Position numbers and translations under genes: made by a program
The notes under the pieces: model-generated
The model's input: only the letters and a program-made list of their open reading frames with translations
What the model was told of the DNA's origin: nothing
The model's database searches: none
Shown: piece by piece, positions 25,510 through 37,660 of the stretch
Layout: the number at the start of each line of letters is the position of its first letter
Numbering within the stretch: position 1 is the stretch's first letter
Origin: Carnegiea gigantea
Lineage: Eukaryota > Streptophyta > Magnoliopsida > Caryophyllales > Cactaceae
NCBI GenBank assembly: GCA_029747015.1
Contig: JAKOGI010000054.1
Coordinates: forward strand, 1,005,001 to 1,069,000
Direction of reading: 5' to 3'
DNA: 64,000 nucleotides

Positions 25510-27934
25510 TATAACGCCCCTAATCTGTACCCATCCTCATAGCCCTAACAACTTACAGTTGGTGATTTATATTATGATCGAAGGCGTTACTGCTGTCCTA
25601 AAGAGGACCAGGCTAGCTTTAACACCCAAAACTTAACACTCTCACACGTATGTTAGACATGTTACAAGATCTTATCTAGAGCTGATTGCTATACAATTAA
25701 TTAGAGTAAGCGTGAAGTACAAATTGTGATACCTTACTTGAAACAAGTCGAATGACATCTAAGTTTTTTTTTTTTTTCTACTTTTGAACTCAAGAATGCC
25801 ATCTGAGAGCATATATGTAGGCCACCCAAGCTTCCATGGACATCACTGTGAGCTTCTTCGGACCCCACTAACCGTCACTGCTTCATTCAAACCGTTAGAC
25901 TTCATAATTTCATGAACAAATTACCTAAAAATAGAAAAATACAAAAGATTTGAAAAATGAGCCGAAGCCCAATACGTTTACCCCTATATTGTAAAGGCTA
26001 AAATTCATTTTTCAGTTAGCACGTACATTTCAATTCATTTTAGTTCGGAATCAGGGAGGGAGAGAATCTTCATAAAACTATTACCAATTATTATTATTTG
26101 AAAGTGGAACCCAAAATGATGAGCTCATACATATATCGCGATCATTGAGTAGGTGTACACCTGCCAGACCGATCGAATAGTCTGACTTGAGACCGCGCGG
26201 GTGAATTGATAGGCGTAAACCCTGATGATTGATAACTGGTAGGTCCACTTGATTATGTGGCAAAACAATATTTGAAAATGATTCATTAAATAATTATATA
26301 TTATGAGACTTTGATATTTATGAAAACCATGTGAACCTTTTTGAAAGATACAAGCAGTAAATGTATCTGTTTGCTAATATCTCCCTTGCAATGAAGTGGG
26401 CAAGCTTGGGCAACTTAGTGGTGTGATCCCCTTTTCTGTTTAAAGGGGATCTTCGAGAATGTTACTTAATAAGAACTGATAATTTGATATTATTCATGTA
26501 TCAAATCAATAACCTGAATGTCTACATTTTACCATAAACCTACTTCATTTGACTTTCAATTAATCAACGTGTGGGTACATACATTTGTAAACTACATGTG
26601 AAAACCTTTACAATTCCATCTTTGTGAGCTCATTTACCCGCTGGTAACTTGTCATAACTATGGAGCATGTCGACCAGACTTACGGTTTTAGACAAGGTTT
26701 AAGTTTAATAATTGATCTCTTCTTCTCCGTCTTTTATGCCACCGCATAACTATACAACTTATTTTTTTGATTTATTCTCTCTTGATCTCTTGCTTAATCT
26801 TCCAAAAGAACATAGATTGAAAGTTGAATTAATTCATTATAGTTGTTTAATAACTAGATCTTAAATCCAATTTCGCCAATCTCAATACACTACATACCAC
26901 CCTTTCAACCATTATGTTATCATGAAACAATATTCGTTATAATAATTTAATAGGAACTGCCCATACCTAACCACATCCCACAATATTCATCTAAAAGATA
27001 TCGTATAATTCATATTTTACATGTTATCAATATATTCAAAACTTGAGTCCCTACCCATAGTTCATGATGGGATTCACGGACATTTCCAGTCAACTTCCAG
27101 TACTATTCCTTAATAATATCCATTCTTCATAAACATGAACTCAATTAAACCGAGTAGGCTATTCAAAACGTCACTCCTCACTATACTTTTCATGTCTACT
27201 CTTTCTTATTGCATATTTGAAGACTCCAATGGCAGTATATATCTCTTATTTCTTATCCCCTACTTTATATACTCTTCTAGCCATCATAACAACTTAATTA
27301 AAGTTCGGTTTTTCCAGGTCCACCAATTCACCCAAAATTCTTTCCCTTTATGCACGCTAGTGTCCAATTCCCCATTTATAATTCACATCAGCAAATTTCT
27401 TTAATGATCCTCTAGCTAATTTACTTAATTCCACAATTTTTTGATTAACCACTATGACAATCCCAAATCATCAAACAGTTATTGCAACAATTCATAGATG
27501 GATTCTTCAACCCATTCTGGAACCTCTATCTATATCGTAGAAAACAGCTTCTCAAAATGTTTCATGATTACTAGCTAATTACCCACCAAATCAACTAAAT
27601 TCGATATATTAACTCATAAATGTCATAATTTTGAGAAGAAATAATAGTATAATTTTGTAAAACAAAAGGCGAGCCCTAGAAATTAGTTGAGAGATTTATG
27701 CTAGGGACTTGACTGGGTGCTGAATAAACGCGGCAATAGGCTCTGACAGTGAACGGTGGTGGTCGTCGACCAGGAGCACGCTCGATGGGCTGCAACAGCA
27801 ACAACTAAAAGGAACAGGGTTGGAGTAATTTGAGTGAAAAGAGGAGAGCGCAGGCTTGGGGTTATGTCGGTCAATTGCTAGTATGGTCTAGCCCTTACAA
27901 ACTACAACAATGGTGGCTCTGCCATGAGAGTAGG

Positions 27935-27979
<45 letters not shown>

Positions 27980-28281
27980 CGTATGAAGGAAGGAGTAGGC
28001 ATGACATTTCAATTGTGTTTCCACTGACATATGATATATATATCCTTCTTCTTTTATTTATTTATTTACTTTATTATTATTATTAATTATTATTGTTATT
28101 ATTATTATGAATTAAATTGAAATTTGATACTTGAGAGTCTTGTAGCTTGACTCATTCGTGTTGCCCAAGACCTGCGTAGGATGTTTGAAAATGTGAAAAT
28201 TTTGAATTGAATGCGCGCACTCAAATTAGCCTAATCGTGTAATTAAGCAGGATAATAGTTAACCTAATTTGGAACATTACA
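25510..28281 (-). repeat. 5' LTR of the LARD-like element
   Basis: About 2772 bp, homologous to 13572-16359. It differs by scattered substitutions and small indels, including an expanded (GA)n tract at about 27938-27978. Confidence 0.9.
27938..27978. repeat. (GA)n microsatellite
   Basis: About twenty GA dinucleotides in the 5' LTR. The other LTR has only a short GAGAGAGGGAGAGGG at the equivalent place, so the tract expanded after insertion. Confidence 0.93.
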
Positions 28282-28419
28282 ACCAATCTTAGGAATTTAT
28301 CCTGTTTTTCCACCCAATTACATCATTCACATCTAAATTAAATGATTCATGATATAACATCAAACATAAGGGAATGTAAATGTCGCTTCATTGACACTAT
28401 TGATGATTTTTAATTTCAG

Positions 28420-29994
28420 GGAGATAAAAAGTTCTTAGCCTAGTTACAGAACTTAACTAGTGCTTTCAGGAATATCTTATAGTGGAAATCTATGCATAGT
28501 AACATCTAGGATTGTCCATATGCCAAGTGTTTGGAATATCTTTGCCCACTAGGGTAAGAAGTTTGTAGGCACATGGAAAGACTTCTTCTTTGATGTTGTC
28601 CCAACTTTTCTAGGTGCCTTCTAACTACTTCCGCACTTCTAAGGACTCAATCACTAGGTTTTAGGGGTCCATGACTTACCTTTCTATTGTAGCCCCAGTG
28701 ATTATTTCTTTATTTAGTTCTGTGTTGACTACAGTTTCTTCCCTTCGCTTGTTTTTTATAGTAAGTCCAGGGTCTCAACTTATACCCTTCCATTTTATGT
28801 TGGCTCATATTGTATTCCTTCATAATGGTTACACCAAATTCTACAAGCATAAGGGCTTCTTTTCCATTATGTGTAGTGCTAAACAAGTCTTAGACCAAGG
28901 GTACCTCTTATCGCTAATGCTTGACCTCTTCCTATAATTATTGCCATCTATATTGCTATGCTTAGAGATTTAGGCCATATTAACTACTGGCCACTTCACA
29001 GCTTGCCTTTAGTTAGTATGTGAGCCCTCTCCCATTTAATATTTTGTATATGGAATTATGGCCTTCAAGGTGGGTATATAAGATTCCCTTGCACTCTTCT
29101 GATCTCCTCTAATCCTACTACGAAGCTATTATTTGTTAGAATGGTCTCCCTACAATAATGTTGTGGGCATAAATTAAATCATGATAGTATAGGCTACCAT
29201 TACCTAGCAAGTCTTTCCCTTTAGGGTCCCCACCTTATTAGGTAGTTTGATGATTCCCCTGGGATACATAATGTGTCCTGTGAACCCAATCATATGATGA
29301 TGGAGACATATCTTTATCTTTTAGGCCAAGTATGATAGAATAGTTAAAAAACATGACATTTGTTGCACTTCATGTATCTATCGATACCCTGCTAATTTTA
29401 TAATTGGCTACTATTAACTTAATAGCGTTAGGATCATTATGTGGCTTAGATATAGATTTAGCACCTTCAAAGACCATTTCAGGAGGATTGTCTATAATTA
29501 CCTGGTTTAATCCTAGATTTTCCTTCTCTAGAGTTCTCATATGACTCTTTAAGGCTATTTGACAATCTAGCTTGGGGTGGTCCCACAGGGATTACCTATA
29601 TGGTGCCTTCAAGGGGTTTATCTTATGAGTTATCCTCTTCTGAACTTCTTTCATCTGGATGTTTCCTCTTTTTTCAGGCATATCCTTGATATGCTTGTCT
29701 AGCTTTACTTTATCATCCAAATCATTAATTACTCCATCCATATCCCAGCAATACTCTGTATCATGCCTATAGTCCTTGTAAAAGACACGCCACTTATCCT
29801 TGTTCCTACTCTTGGGCCTTTACTTGAAAGGCTTGAGATTATCCATGTGTACACATCCCTTGATCTTTATTAGGACAACACTCCTCAAATATTAAAGAGA
29901 GATTCTATCTTAGAGGCTCTTTCTTTCCTTTCTTCGTGATTCTGCTTGACCGGCCTCTTTTCATCCATTTTAGACACCACTATTCGATTAGTTT
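28420..29994 (-). pseudogene. Ty3/gypsy (Tat-like) protease region and integrase tail, decayed
   Basis: On the minus strand, 29980 to about 28960 reads as a gag-protease linker and retropepsin. A degenerate active-site region (about 29390-29340) is followed by a 'GF-G.I..P.G.I.LP...GT' block (about 29300-29220) and an 'AY..ILGRP..N'-like block near 29150, spread over two frames with many stops. Right after it (about 28640-28500) comes the extreme C-terminus of a Tat-type integrase ('AYKL.TL.GKDIPNTWH.DN'). RT, RNase H and the integrase core are therefore missing, deleted between these two pieces. Confidence 0.65.
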
Positions 29995-31277
29995 TGGAGT
30001 ATAAAATATAGCTACAAGCGCACAACTTATCACTATAGAACTTGAGGGTCATCCTCAAGGACATACGCCTAAGAATACCAAATTCAATAGGAGATTCAAT
30101 TTGGGCAATTGAATAATTGAATGTGAAAAGTATCAACTAAGTTAAACTAGTGACCAAGTAAGTTGACAATCAAGTAGGGGAAAGCCTTGGACTAGGGAAT
30201 CAGATGACTATTACAGCTGAGGCATGATTGTAGTCTTTCAATTGACCCACAATATAGAGAGGGTTGGATTACGTTATTAGGGAACACCCAAGCCTCCCTT
30301 TGAAGGTCAAGGGTAGCCCTTTATTGGGTGATTCTTCTATTTTCATGGGGATTATATGATAGGATCAAAGTCAAGTAATCCTTTAACTTAGCTAACCTTG
30401 GGCTATTTTCATGCCAAAGGTCAACTAGTCATCTCTAAATCACATTAACTAATGACCCATCTCTCAATGAAACCACTAACCTCAAATAGAGGATGAAATG
30501 CTCTTTCAAATATTTCACTGAATGCTCGGTGGCAAAGACAGAACCCCCTAGGTAATGAGCAAATTAAGTTGAATGAAAGCACAATTATATCCTATTTGGG
30601 CATTATAGTACTCAATCCCCAATCCAAGAGGGGGAAATCATCAAGAAATCAGAACAATATATCACAAACCAATCCACTCATAATAGCGAGCAAATAACTA
30701 AGTAAAAGAAAGAGAAATAGAGTAAACCTATAATTAGATTAAGAAATGAATGATCAACCTGCTAAAACTCAACAATCTTCTCTAAACACTACCCTCTCTT
30801 ACTTAACCTGACCCTAGAAATTTATAAATAATTACATAAAAATGATAGATAATCCCAAAATTAGGAAAAAATCTCCTTAAATAAGAGTTCAATCGGCAAA
30901 AGGACATGTGAGTTGGGTTGGTAACGGGCGGCAGTGGCTAGGTAGGTTGGATTTTGTTGGATGGCCATGGGCAGGAATGGGCATGGCCACCTCTTGGATT
31001 TTTGGCCTACTATTTTTTAAGTTGCAGGGCTGGTAAGGTGGCGATGGCCACCAGTAGCCATGACCACCCATTGTCTCCTTGGATTCCTCAATTTTTCCTC
31101 ATTCTTTGCTCCTCCTTTGTTCTATCGCATCCAAAACTCATGTTTGCATCGTTCCTTCTTCCAAATTGAGTGTCCTTCCCTTGATTGATGAGTTAAAACA
31201 CTAAAAGTGAGAGAAACAAACTTAATGAGCCAATATGCAAAAAGGAAGTCAAATTGGATCAAATTCCTACTTATTCA
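29995..31277 (-). repeat. Solo LTR, Tat/Athila type, minus orientation
   Basis: 1283 bp from TGGAGTATAAAATATAGC to ...TACTTATTCA. It has the shared LTR islands (CTATTTTCATG near 30338; TTTCACTGAATGCTCGG near 30510). The flanks are AGTTT (29990-29994) and AGTTA (31278-31282), a 5-bp target duplication with one mismatch. No PBS, PPT or internal region is present, so it is the product of LTR-LTR recombination. It interrupts the Tat-like remnant between gag and protease. Confidence 0.8.
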
Positions 31278-32060
31278 AGTTAAAAAAAAGAGACGGAAAT
31301 GAATTAAAAAGGAGAGGAAAGGTTAGCAAAAATTTAGGTTCACCAATCTCTTTGAGTGGCCTAGTCCTTTCATGATTGTCTCCAACCGCATGTACATTTC
31401 TACCATCTTTAGGGCCTCTTTTACGGTGACTAGCCATTCCATGATTGAATTTTTGCACAAGCCTTTTTGCCTTACCTCGTCAGTGAAGGAAGCTAAGGCC
31501 ACATTTGGTTGGATGTCTTTCATGAGAGTTTCTCATGAGCAAATCTTTCCACATACTAATCTAGCAATTATTGATCTCTTTGTGCCAACTTCATTAATCT
31601 GTAGTTGACTTTGGAATTCTTCTATTCCCAACGAAGAAGCTTTTAAACGTGGAGAAAACATCATCCCAAGATTTGATAGATGTTAGGGAAAACCTATTGA
31701 GCCGGGCTTGTGCTGCTCCTTTAAGGATAGCAGAAAAATATCTGCACATCATAGTTTATAAAGAAGATATTTGCGAGTATATCTTGGTTAAATAAGGATC
31801 ATGGTACCCCCGAGAGTCACTAGTCCTTTAAAATTGTCCCATCTTATGTACTTTGATCTTCTTTGAAAGTTTCACCTCCTAAATCTTAGTATCAAAAGGT
31901 GTCTTGATCTAAGGACGACTAATCATTGGAGCACCCTAGTTGTGGGTGTTCCTTGTATTCTCTCTCGAACGTTGTTAAGACAACACAACTTTAAGGGAGC
32001 TTGAGCTCTAATGCTATGAATTTTCTTCATGGCCTTTGTCTCAGTGAGACCCATCTTGAC
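31278..32060 (-). pseudogene. Ty3/gypsy (Tat-like) gag remnant
   Basis: The minus strand gives a retrotransposon gag core: a 'C..F...L+GAAQARLN+...SI.SWDD....F...F' block near 31750-31640, then an 'A...F...+R...L..S.......T+.EAL..AE.Y+..E' block near 31500-31390. Stops and at least two frameshifts break it. The order and family match the protease piece on the other side of the solo LTR. Confidence 0.65.
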
Positions 32061-33300
32061 CAGGCCTCTTCTGCAATGATTTCTCATGTTAGCCCTTCTA
32101 TGATTCAAGGTCACTCTCAAGTCTTCATCTTTATTCCTCTAATATCTAAGAGCTCTATTATGAGGATTCGTTTTCTCTGAATCATTAGTTGCTGAGTTTT
32201 GGAAGTCCTTATTCTGTCTTTCATAAACAGGTTAGGGACTACTTTCTTTGACATTCCTTGAAAAGATAGGAAAGCATCTAGCTTTGAGTTTGGTCATGAT
32301 TTGTCTATATAGGGGTTTAAGACGGTTCTCTTAAAGGAATTTAATTAGGATTTCATATCTTTTAGATATAGACTATTTTCTAATTTTATTCATACTCAAA
32401 GATCTTTAGCCTTTCCTTGCAGATCTAGAAGATCTTGGCTAGATCTTTGACGTGTATAACAAGCTAGCCATGCGCATAGAAATTATTTTCAAGACTTCGG
32501 TGGACTTACGTTTAATTGAGCTTCTATTCGGGGACAAACTACCCAATCCTGGAGGCTTATTTGATTCAACCAATCTCTTTTTTAGGCTTTTATTGAGCTA
32601 TGACCCAATGCCTTGTAAAGCTTTTGTCCACCCAAATCAGAACCTACCCCAAAAATTTTCAGTAAAGTTGTTTTCTTTGCAAAATAAGTTTATCAAACCT
32701 AATATGAACTATTTCAAATCAATCCCAGTGACTCGAATGAATGACCCGTTTATGAGGTCTATATGTTGGTTGCCATTCAACTTGCTTCTCCATATGCATG
32801 GTTGCCTGCTTTGCTCTTGTTTTGCATCTGATCATGCACACTCAGGTCTTTAGAGCACCTAGCCCAATCAAGTCATGTGAACCATATATAACTACAAGGG
32901 ACTCCAATACAACTTTGTTTAAATGATTTGACCTCGAATTCGAGTCTTTTGAATGTAAAAAATATGTTATGGAAAGTTATACTATTTTATGGGTCAATAA
33001 TAGCTCGACTCTTGTAAGAAGGTCCAAAAACCCAAGAAGTAAAAAATCTACAAGGAATCTTGTCACATAAACTTTGAATAAAGAGAATTATTCTAATAGC
33101 CCCCCCAAAAAAAAAAAATATTGCAGAAACCTCAATAGACTTAGCTCCAATTCACAAAGAAATCCAAAGCCCTCTGGAAATTATAAAGTTGTTTTGGGAG
33201 TCAGGGAGAAGAAAAATCTCCAACAGATTGTTTACAAATGAGAGGAGCGAAAAATAGTTTATATAAGTAATCTTTAAGAATTATATATAGTTCATATAAG
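32061..33300. other. Unassigned DNA between the Tat remnant and the knottin gene
   Basis: A 133-codon open stretch at 32452-32853 has no recognisable domain. Its second half (32668-32826) is homologous to 38777-38940 in the same orientation, so it is probably a dispersed repeat rather than a gene. The rest shows nothing. Confidence 0.45.
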
Positions 33301-33304
33301 TAGT

Positions 33305-33545
33305 CACATAAGCATCCAAGCTATTATTGCATGTGAAGCAAGAAACAGAAGCAGAGTCCCCGTATAGTTTTGTAAACTTGGACATAAGCAAGTATTTTTT
33401 ACTGGTGACTTTTACTTGTGTAGTTAATTAGAATTCTACAATCAAATCAGTTAGAAGTGACAGGTGATCTTTACTGGTGGAGTTGTTTTGGGAGTGAGGG
33501 AGAAGAAAAATCTCCAACAGATTATATGAGTGATTACGTTAGTTT
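33305..33545 (+). repeat. Upstream copy of a direct repeat flanking the knottin gene
   Basis: 33305-33400 is closely similar to 34851-34972, and 33522-33536 matches 34973-34990 (ATTATATGAGTGATTAC). A second small duplication lies within it: GTTGTTTTGGGAGT and the following 30 bases occur at about 33190 and 33482. Confidence 0.8.
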
Positions 33546-33622
33546 GCCGTGTTAATTACAAATGACAATACAAAATTTCTCAATGGACTTAGTCTACATG
33601 GGGGGCTATATGTGTTGTTATC

Positions 33623-33630
33623 TATAAATA
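33623..33630 (+). promoter_or_regulatory. TATA box of the knottin gene
   Basis: TATAAATA, 81 bases before the ATG at 33711. It is followed by a CA-rich, CT-rich start region (CACTTAACTCACACCACA), a typical plant transcription-start and leader sequence. Confidence 0.75.
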
Positions 33631-33710
33631 TTGGCTTCCTCCACCACTTAACTCACACCACATCCAGAAAAATAAAACTAAGTGCTAGAGTGAGAAAGTG
33701 AGAAAAGAAA

Positions 33711-34501
33711 ATGTTCAACATGCCAAAACTTGCAAACTTTAAGTCCCTCTTTGTCATCGTTCTCTTTGTTGTGTTTCTCGTTGCTACTCAGGGCAAGTCC
33801 ACTTTTATTTAAAATTTTTATTGCCTTTCTCTATGTATTTATTTAATGTTTGCATCATGAATGCTTCACTTCATCCAATGTGAGAAAAATTCATACAATT
33901 GCATAGGTCCCTTTTTTTTTAAAAAAAAAATTGACTTATGTTGAATTGAACTAAATTGATTTTATTTTTGCTGAACTAAATTAAACTTATTTTATTGCTG
34001 AACTAATCTAAACGAAACCTTACTTGTTTTGAACAACACTAAGCTAATTCTTAAAAAAATAAGTTGAAGAGAACAGGGTTGTTGACATATATATAGGCAG
34101 CCAATATGACACAAAAGTACATACTTGAGCTAGATTTTTTGTTAAAAATAGTCATCCTAAATTTTACTTTTGGACAATATGATTCGATCATGACATAATT
34201 ACTTGACTCACAAAACAATCTTGAAACTTTTGTATATTTCCCTCTAATGTTTTGCTCCATAGCAAACTCAAATGTATCCGTGATCTACTCATTATTCTTG
34301 TCTCCAAACCTCCTTCCTTGAAAAAGAAAGAAATGTGTTCTCCTATTATTGTGTGAATGTGGTATAATATTGATAGAATGCATGCATATATTTGTAGGTC
34401 CAATGATGGCGGCTGCACAACATTGCTTGCCTTCTGGGTCACGCTGCCGTCACCCCTTCCAATGCTGCTCTCACCGTTGTTTTCGCCACCGCTGCGCCTA
34501 G
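33711..34501 (+). CDS. Secreted cysteine-rich peptide, knottin-like, two exons
   Basis: Exon 1 is 33711-33792 and exon 2 is 34398-34501; together they encode 61 residues. Residues 1 to about 27 form a signal peptide (basic start, then a long Leu/Val/Phe core ending near VATQ). After a short linker the mature part has six cysteines spaced C-x6-C-x5-CC-x3-C-x4-C (C37, C44, C50, C51, C55, C60). This is the order of an inhibitor cystine knot, and the part is strongly basic. The intron starts GCAAGT after AG and ends TTTGTAG. It is a GC-AG intron with the ideal GC donor, and it gives the frame with all cysteines. A GT donor 5 bases downstream would give a frame without them. The peptide is probably secreted to the apoplast with a defence or protease-inhibitor role, inferred from fold class only. 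Promoter and poly(A) signal are in place, and no defects are seen. Confidence 0.8.
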
Positions 34502-34745
34502 GCACCCAGTTATTGGGTGCATGGCCACATATCTAAAGCCTGAAGCTGCTAAATAATGAACTAGTCCATTATATGTGGGCTAATTTGTTATGATATTAAA
34601 GTCTACGAGTCTTTTATTATACATATGTCGTTGTTGTTGTTGTGTTGTATGTTTCATCAAGTCAGCTTTTTTTATTGTAACTTTTACTACTGTGTCACTG
34701 TGAGTGTTATGTAACTTCTGTACTATTGTGTTTATGCTGGAGTAT

Positions 34746-34751
34746 AATAAA
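34746..34751 (+). terminator. Polyadenylation signal of the knottin gene
   Basis: AATAAA, about 245 bases after the stop, in a T-rich 3' region. Confidence 0.6.
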
Positions 34752-34850
34752 CAGCAGCTTGGATGGGCCTTCGAAAGCATTACACTCTTAAACTGTGTTA
34801 ATCATCATGCCAAACATATTTAGCCCCCATTTGGTCCAATACTCACTACT

Positions 34851-34995
34851 ACATAAGCATCCAAGCTATTATTGCGTGTGAAGCGAGAAACAGAAGCAAA
34901 GTCCCCGTGCACTTTTGTAAACTTGGACAAACGCTCACTAATTTTCCAAGCAGAGCAGCGAGTATTTTTAAGATTATATGAGTGATTACAAGTTT
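34851..34995 (+). repeat. Downstream copy of the repeat flanking the knottin gene
   Basis: It begins ACATAAGCATCCAAGC like the upstream copy and continues through AAACAGAAGCA.AGTCCCCGT and TTTTGTAAACTTGGACA. Since the upstream copy is promoter-proximal DNA of the knottin gene, this may be the promoter of a lost tandem copy. Confidence 0.8.
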
Positions 34996-35059
34996 CTCTC
35001 TGAAATAGTTTACATGAAACAACCACATGGTTTTTATCATCCTTACTATCCTACCCAAG

Positions 35060-36170
35060 TATACCATGTTAAAAAGGCAATCTATGGCCTACAATATGCT
35101 CCTTCACTAGTTTAATCATTTTAGTAGTTTTCTATTATCTCATGGCTTTGTCTGTAGCAATGCCAACACCCTCGTGTTTATCATGGCACTGGCAATGGTT
35201 TCTTAATTCTAGTACTTTATGTTGATGACATGATTTTGACTGGCAACTCATCATCGTTGCTACATTCATTGTGTCACTTACTGGTCAATTTGATATGAAA
35301 GACCTTGGAGATCTCCATTATTTTCTTAACCTTCAGGTGATTTGCATTCCTTTTGGTGTCTATCTCATAGCAAAAACATGTCTCAAATCTTTTGCATATA
35401 TTTCAACTTCGAAATTGTAACGCTGTCAAAAGTCCTTCCTGCTCGAACAACCTTAATGCTTAGAGACGATGGACTGCTTATAGATCATTCCCAATATCGA
35501 AAGATGGCAGATGCCTTAGAGTATTCAATTATAACTCAATTTGGCACTGCTTCTGCAGTGCATGTAGTTTCCTGGTTTATAAATGCTCCCCATACTGCTC
35601 ACCTGCTTGCTATCAAGTGCATTTGTAGTAGGGCACTCTTTCGCATGGTCTGTTTCTTAAGTCTGCCGCCTCACCACCCATCATTGTTGCATAATCAGAT
35701 TGCAACTAGCCTGGTCTACCACTGGTTATGCATTCATTTTGGGCCAAACATCATTTCCCAATGTTCTAAGAAGCAACCTGCAATTTCTAAATCCGCCACA
35801 GAAGTTGAATACTAAGCTCTAACATACATTGTTACATAGACTCTTTGGATATGCAGGCTCCTATTTGATGTTGGAATTACAATTTTCACTTCTGTACGGT
35901 TGCACTGCAATAATGCTAGTGCTGCTTATATGATTGCTAATCTAGTTCATCATTGGAAGCAAGCATATCACTGATTTTGTTCGGGAACGAATTGAGGCTA
36001 GATATCTTGTCTTTTGTTATGTCACTACTACATCACAGGATTTTGACATATATATTCACCAAGGGGTTGTCTTCTCAGCAAATTCTATTTCTTAAGACTG
36101 ACCAGAGTTTCTATTTCTTAAGTCCAAGTTGCCCGTATGCCCTCACGACTAGTTTTAGCGGGGCATAATA
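35060..36170 (+). pseudogene. Copia pol remnant (RT end and RNase H), copy A
   Basis: The plus strand shows RT blocks in shifting frames: 'KKAIYGLQYAPS' (about 35070), 'LYVDDMILTG' (about 35220-35250; the catalytic DD is present) and 'MKDLGDLHYFL' (about 35295-35330). The RNase H end follows: a 'GY....GPNIIS..SKKQPAISKSATEVEY' block (35730-35815) and a 'VRERI.A' to 'IFTKGLSS' block (35975-36080). Stops and frameshifts are frequent. The element lacks gag, protease and integrase. Confidence 0.8.
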
Positions 36171-36608
36171 GAGTATTACGGATACTTTCGTAAAAGATTT
36201 GCTTGCGATTATAATCCTTGTGTACAGATCTCCCTCATAGATGTATGTATGTACAATGCCTGCCTCTTGGATTATAATCTTTGCACAAGGATATTTACAG
36301 CAGCCTGTACCTTTGTCTCCGTAGTACTAATTAAGCAATTACTCCTGCCACGCAAATGGAAGTTGCTATCCTACTTACCACACTAAACAGAATTTCGAGG
36401 CAATTTTCTTTGTGCTTGAGGGAGCACATGCTGATCTCATTATCCACGTGTACATATCGTTCACGTGTATATTTGTCATATATTAATTTTTTAATATATA
36501 TTATTGATGTGGCTCTTTGGAGTACATGTTTCCAGAAATATAATATACATATTGGAATTTCGACTGCACAGAAGTTATGATAATTTTCTGTTTTCTTTCT
36601 TGGATGAC
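36171..36608 (+). repeat. Copia 3' LTR-like tail, copy A
   Basis: A purine-rich AGCGGGG (about 36157) precedes sequence ATAGAGTATTA... that is shared with copy B at 39613-40066. The LTR right end is not clear. The similarity to copy B stops at GGATGA. Confidence 0.6.
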
Positions 36609-37660
36609 GATAATAGCATAGTCATGTACGGCAGCAGTATTCTTCTTTTTTTCTTTCCTGTTGGGATTAAAAGAGGCAAGTATTCAAAATTTCTCATTTG
36701 GGGAAGGCCCGTCCTCCTATTCGAATAAATAGTTGCTCTTAACTCTGAAGGCATTTTTAGAAAAACACCGTTGAGCTTCCCTCTATATATTATCTTACTC
36801 TCCATCACTCCCTTTCTGTATAAAGAAGCATTTTTCTCACACATTCCTCTTTATTTAATTAATTGCTACTCTTTTAATAATTAGTAAAACATGTCACGAT
36901 TAGCACAAAATATATAACTCGTCGTACAATACTCCATAAAAACACACCAAATCTAAACAAACTCCAAAAATCAAACTCCTAGTAAGCTATAGGTCGCCTT
37001 CAATGAAAAATTAAACTAAAAATACAGCTAACATATATAATATAATCATAAGATACCTATACACCCCCTCCAACTTGACCACAAGAAGGAAATTAAGTAA
37101 TAAATAGGGATAAACACGCTAATGTGAAGGTCTTCTACCATTTGCTTGCATAATTCATATGACACCTGTTGATGTCAATGCCTAAGTGAATAAGTAATAA
37201 CGCAATTTGTGTTGTTTGGATGAGCCCCACGGGCGTAAAAGTCCTCCTGAGTATAATTGACCCTTATACTAATTAATGGTAGCTCCATATTTAGTATAAT
37301 ATAATTGACCCTCTATTGCTAAGAGAACTACGTGTCAGATTACGACAAAGAGTGGGAGTTTTGTGAAATGATTGTGAGCTCATTAGTCACGTAATCTTAA
37401 ACCTGTATACATATCTTATGACTATTTGGACTATTTTGTCAGTTATTTATTTTTAATGCTGTCGTATAGTTTATCCAAAGGTTGGCATAATACGTGCTTT
37501 AGTCATAAATATTCAAGCAATGTCTATCTGATGTATGAGCTACAAAACATATGTTGTACTGTCTTAGTCATAAAAATTCAAGTAATGCATAAACGACTTA
37601 TTAGCTACAAACACAGGCTATCATATAAGGCCCTAAGCTAATACACAGGCTATCATATAA
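36609..37660. other. Intergenic DNA, nothing recognised
   Basis: AT-rich. The sequence ACACAGGCTATCATATAAGGC occurs at 37611 and 37643, just before the MITE. Confidence 0.45.

Larger units (their letters stand above)
13572..28281 (-). mobile_element. Large retrotransposon derivative (LARD-like), minus strand
   Basis: Two long direct repeats (13572-16359 and 25510-28281, about 2.78 kb each) flank an internal region with a PBS (25488-25505) and PPT (16360-16395) on the minus strand. Without the nested CACTA, the internal part is about 4.9 kb and shows no gag, protease, RT or integrase. Very long LTRs with noncoding internal DNA define LARDs. The LTR start TGTAATGTCCC, the iMet-type PBS and the PPT resemble Del/Tekay chromoviruses. 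The flanks (CTAAA left, ACCAA right) give no convincing target duplication. Confidence 0.85.

Noticed and set aside
27941..27978. CRISPR-like or satellite array
   Set aside because: It is a simple (GA)n microsatellite. No spaced repeats occur anywhere in the window.
13572..28281. Target-site duplication for the LARD-like element
   Set aside because: CTAAA and ACCAA match at only two of five positions, and shifting the ends breaks the terminal motif. I did not annotate one.
34188..34505. 105-codon minus-strand frame over the knottin exon
   Set aside because: It is the shadow of exon 2 on the other strand. The plus strand has signal peptide, splice sites, cysteine pattern, TATA and poly(A) signal.
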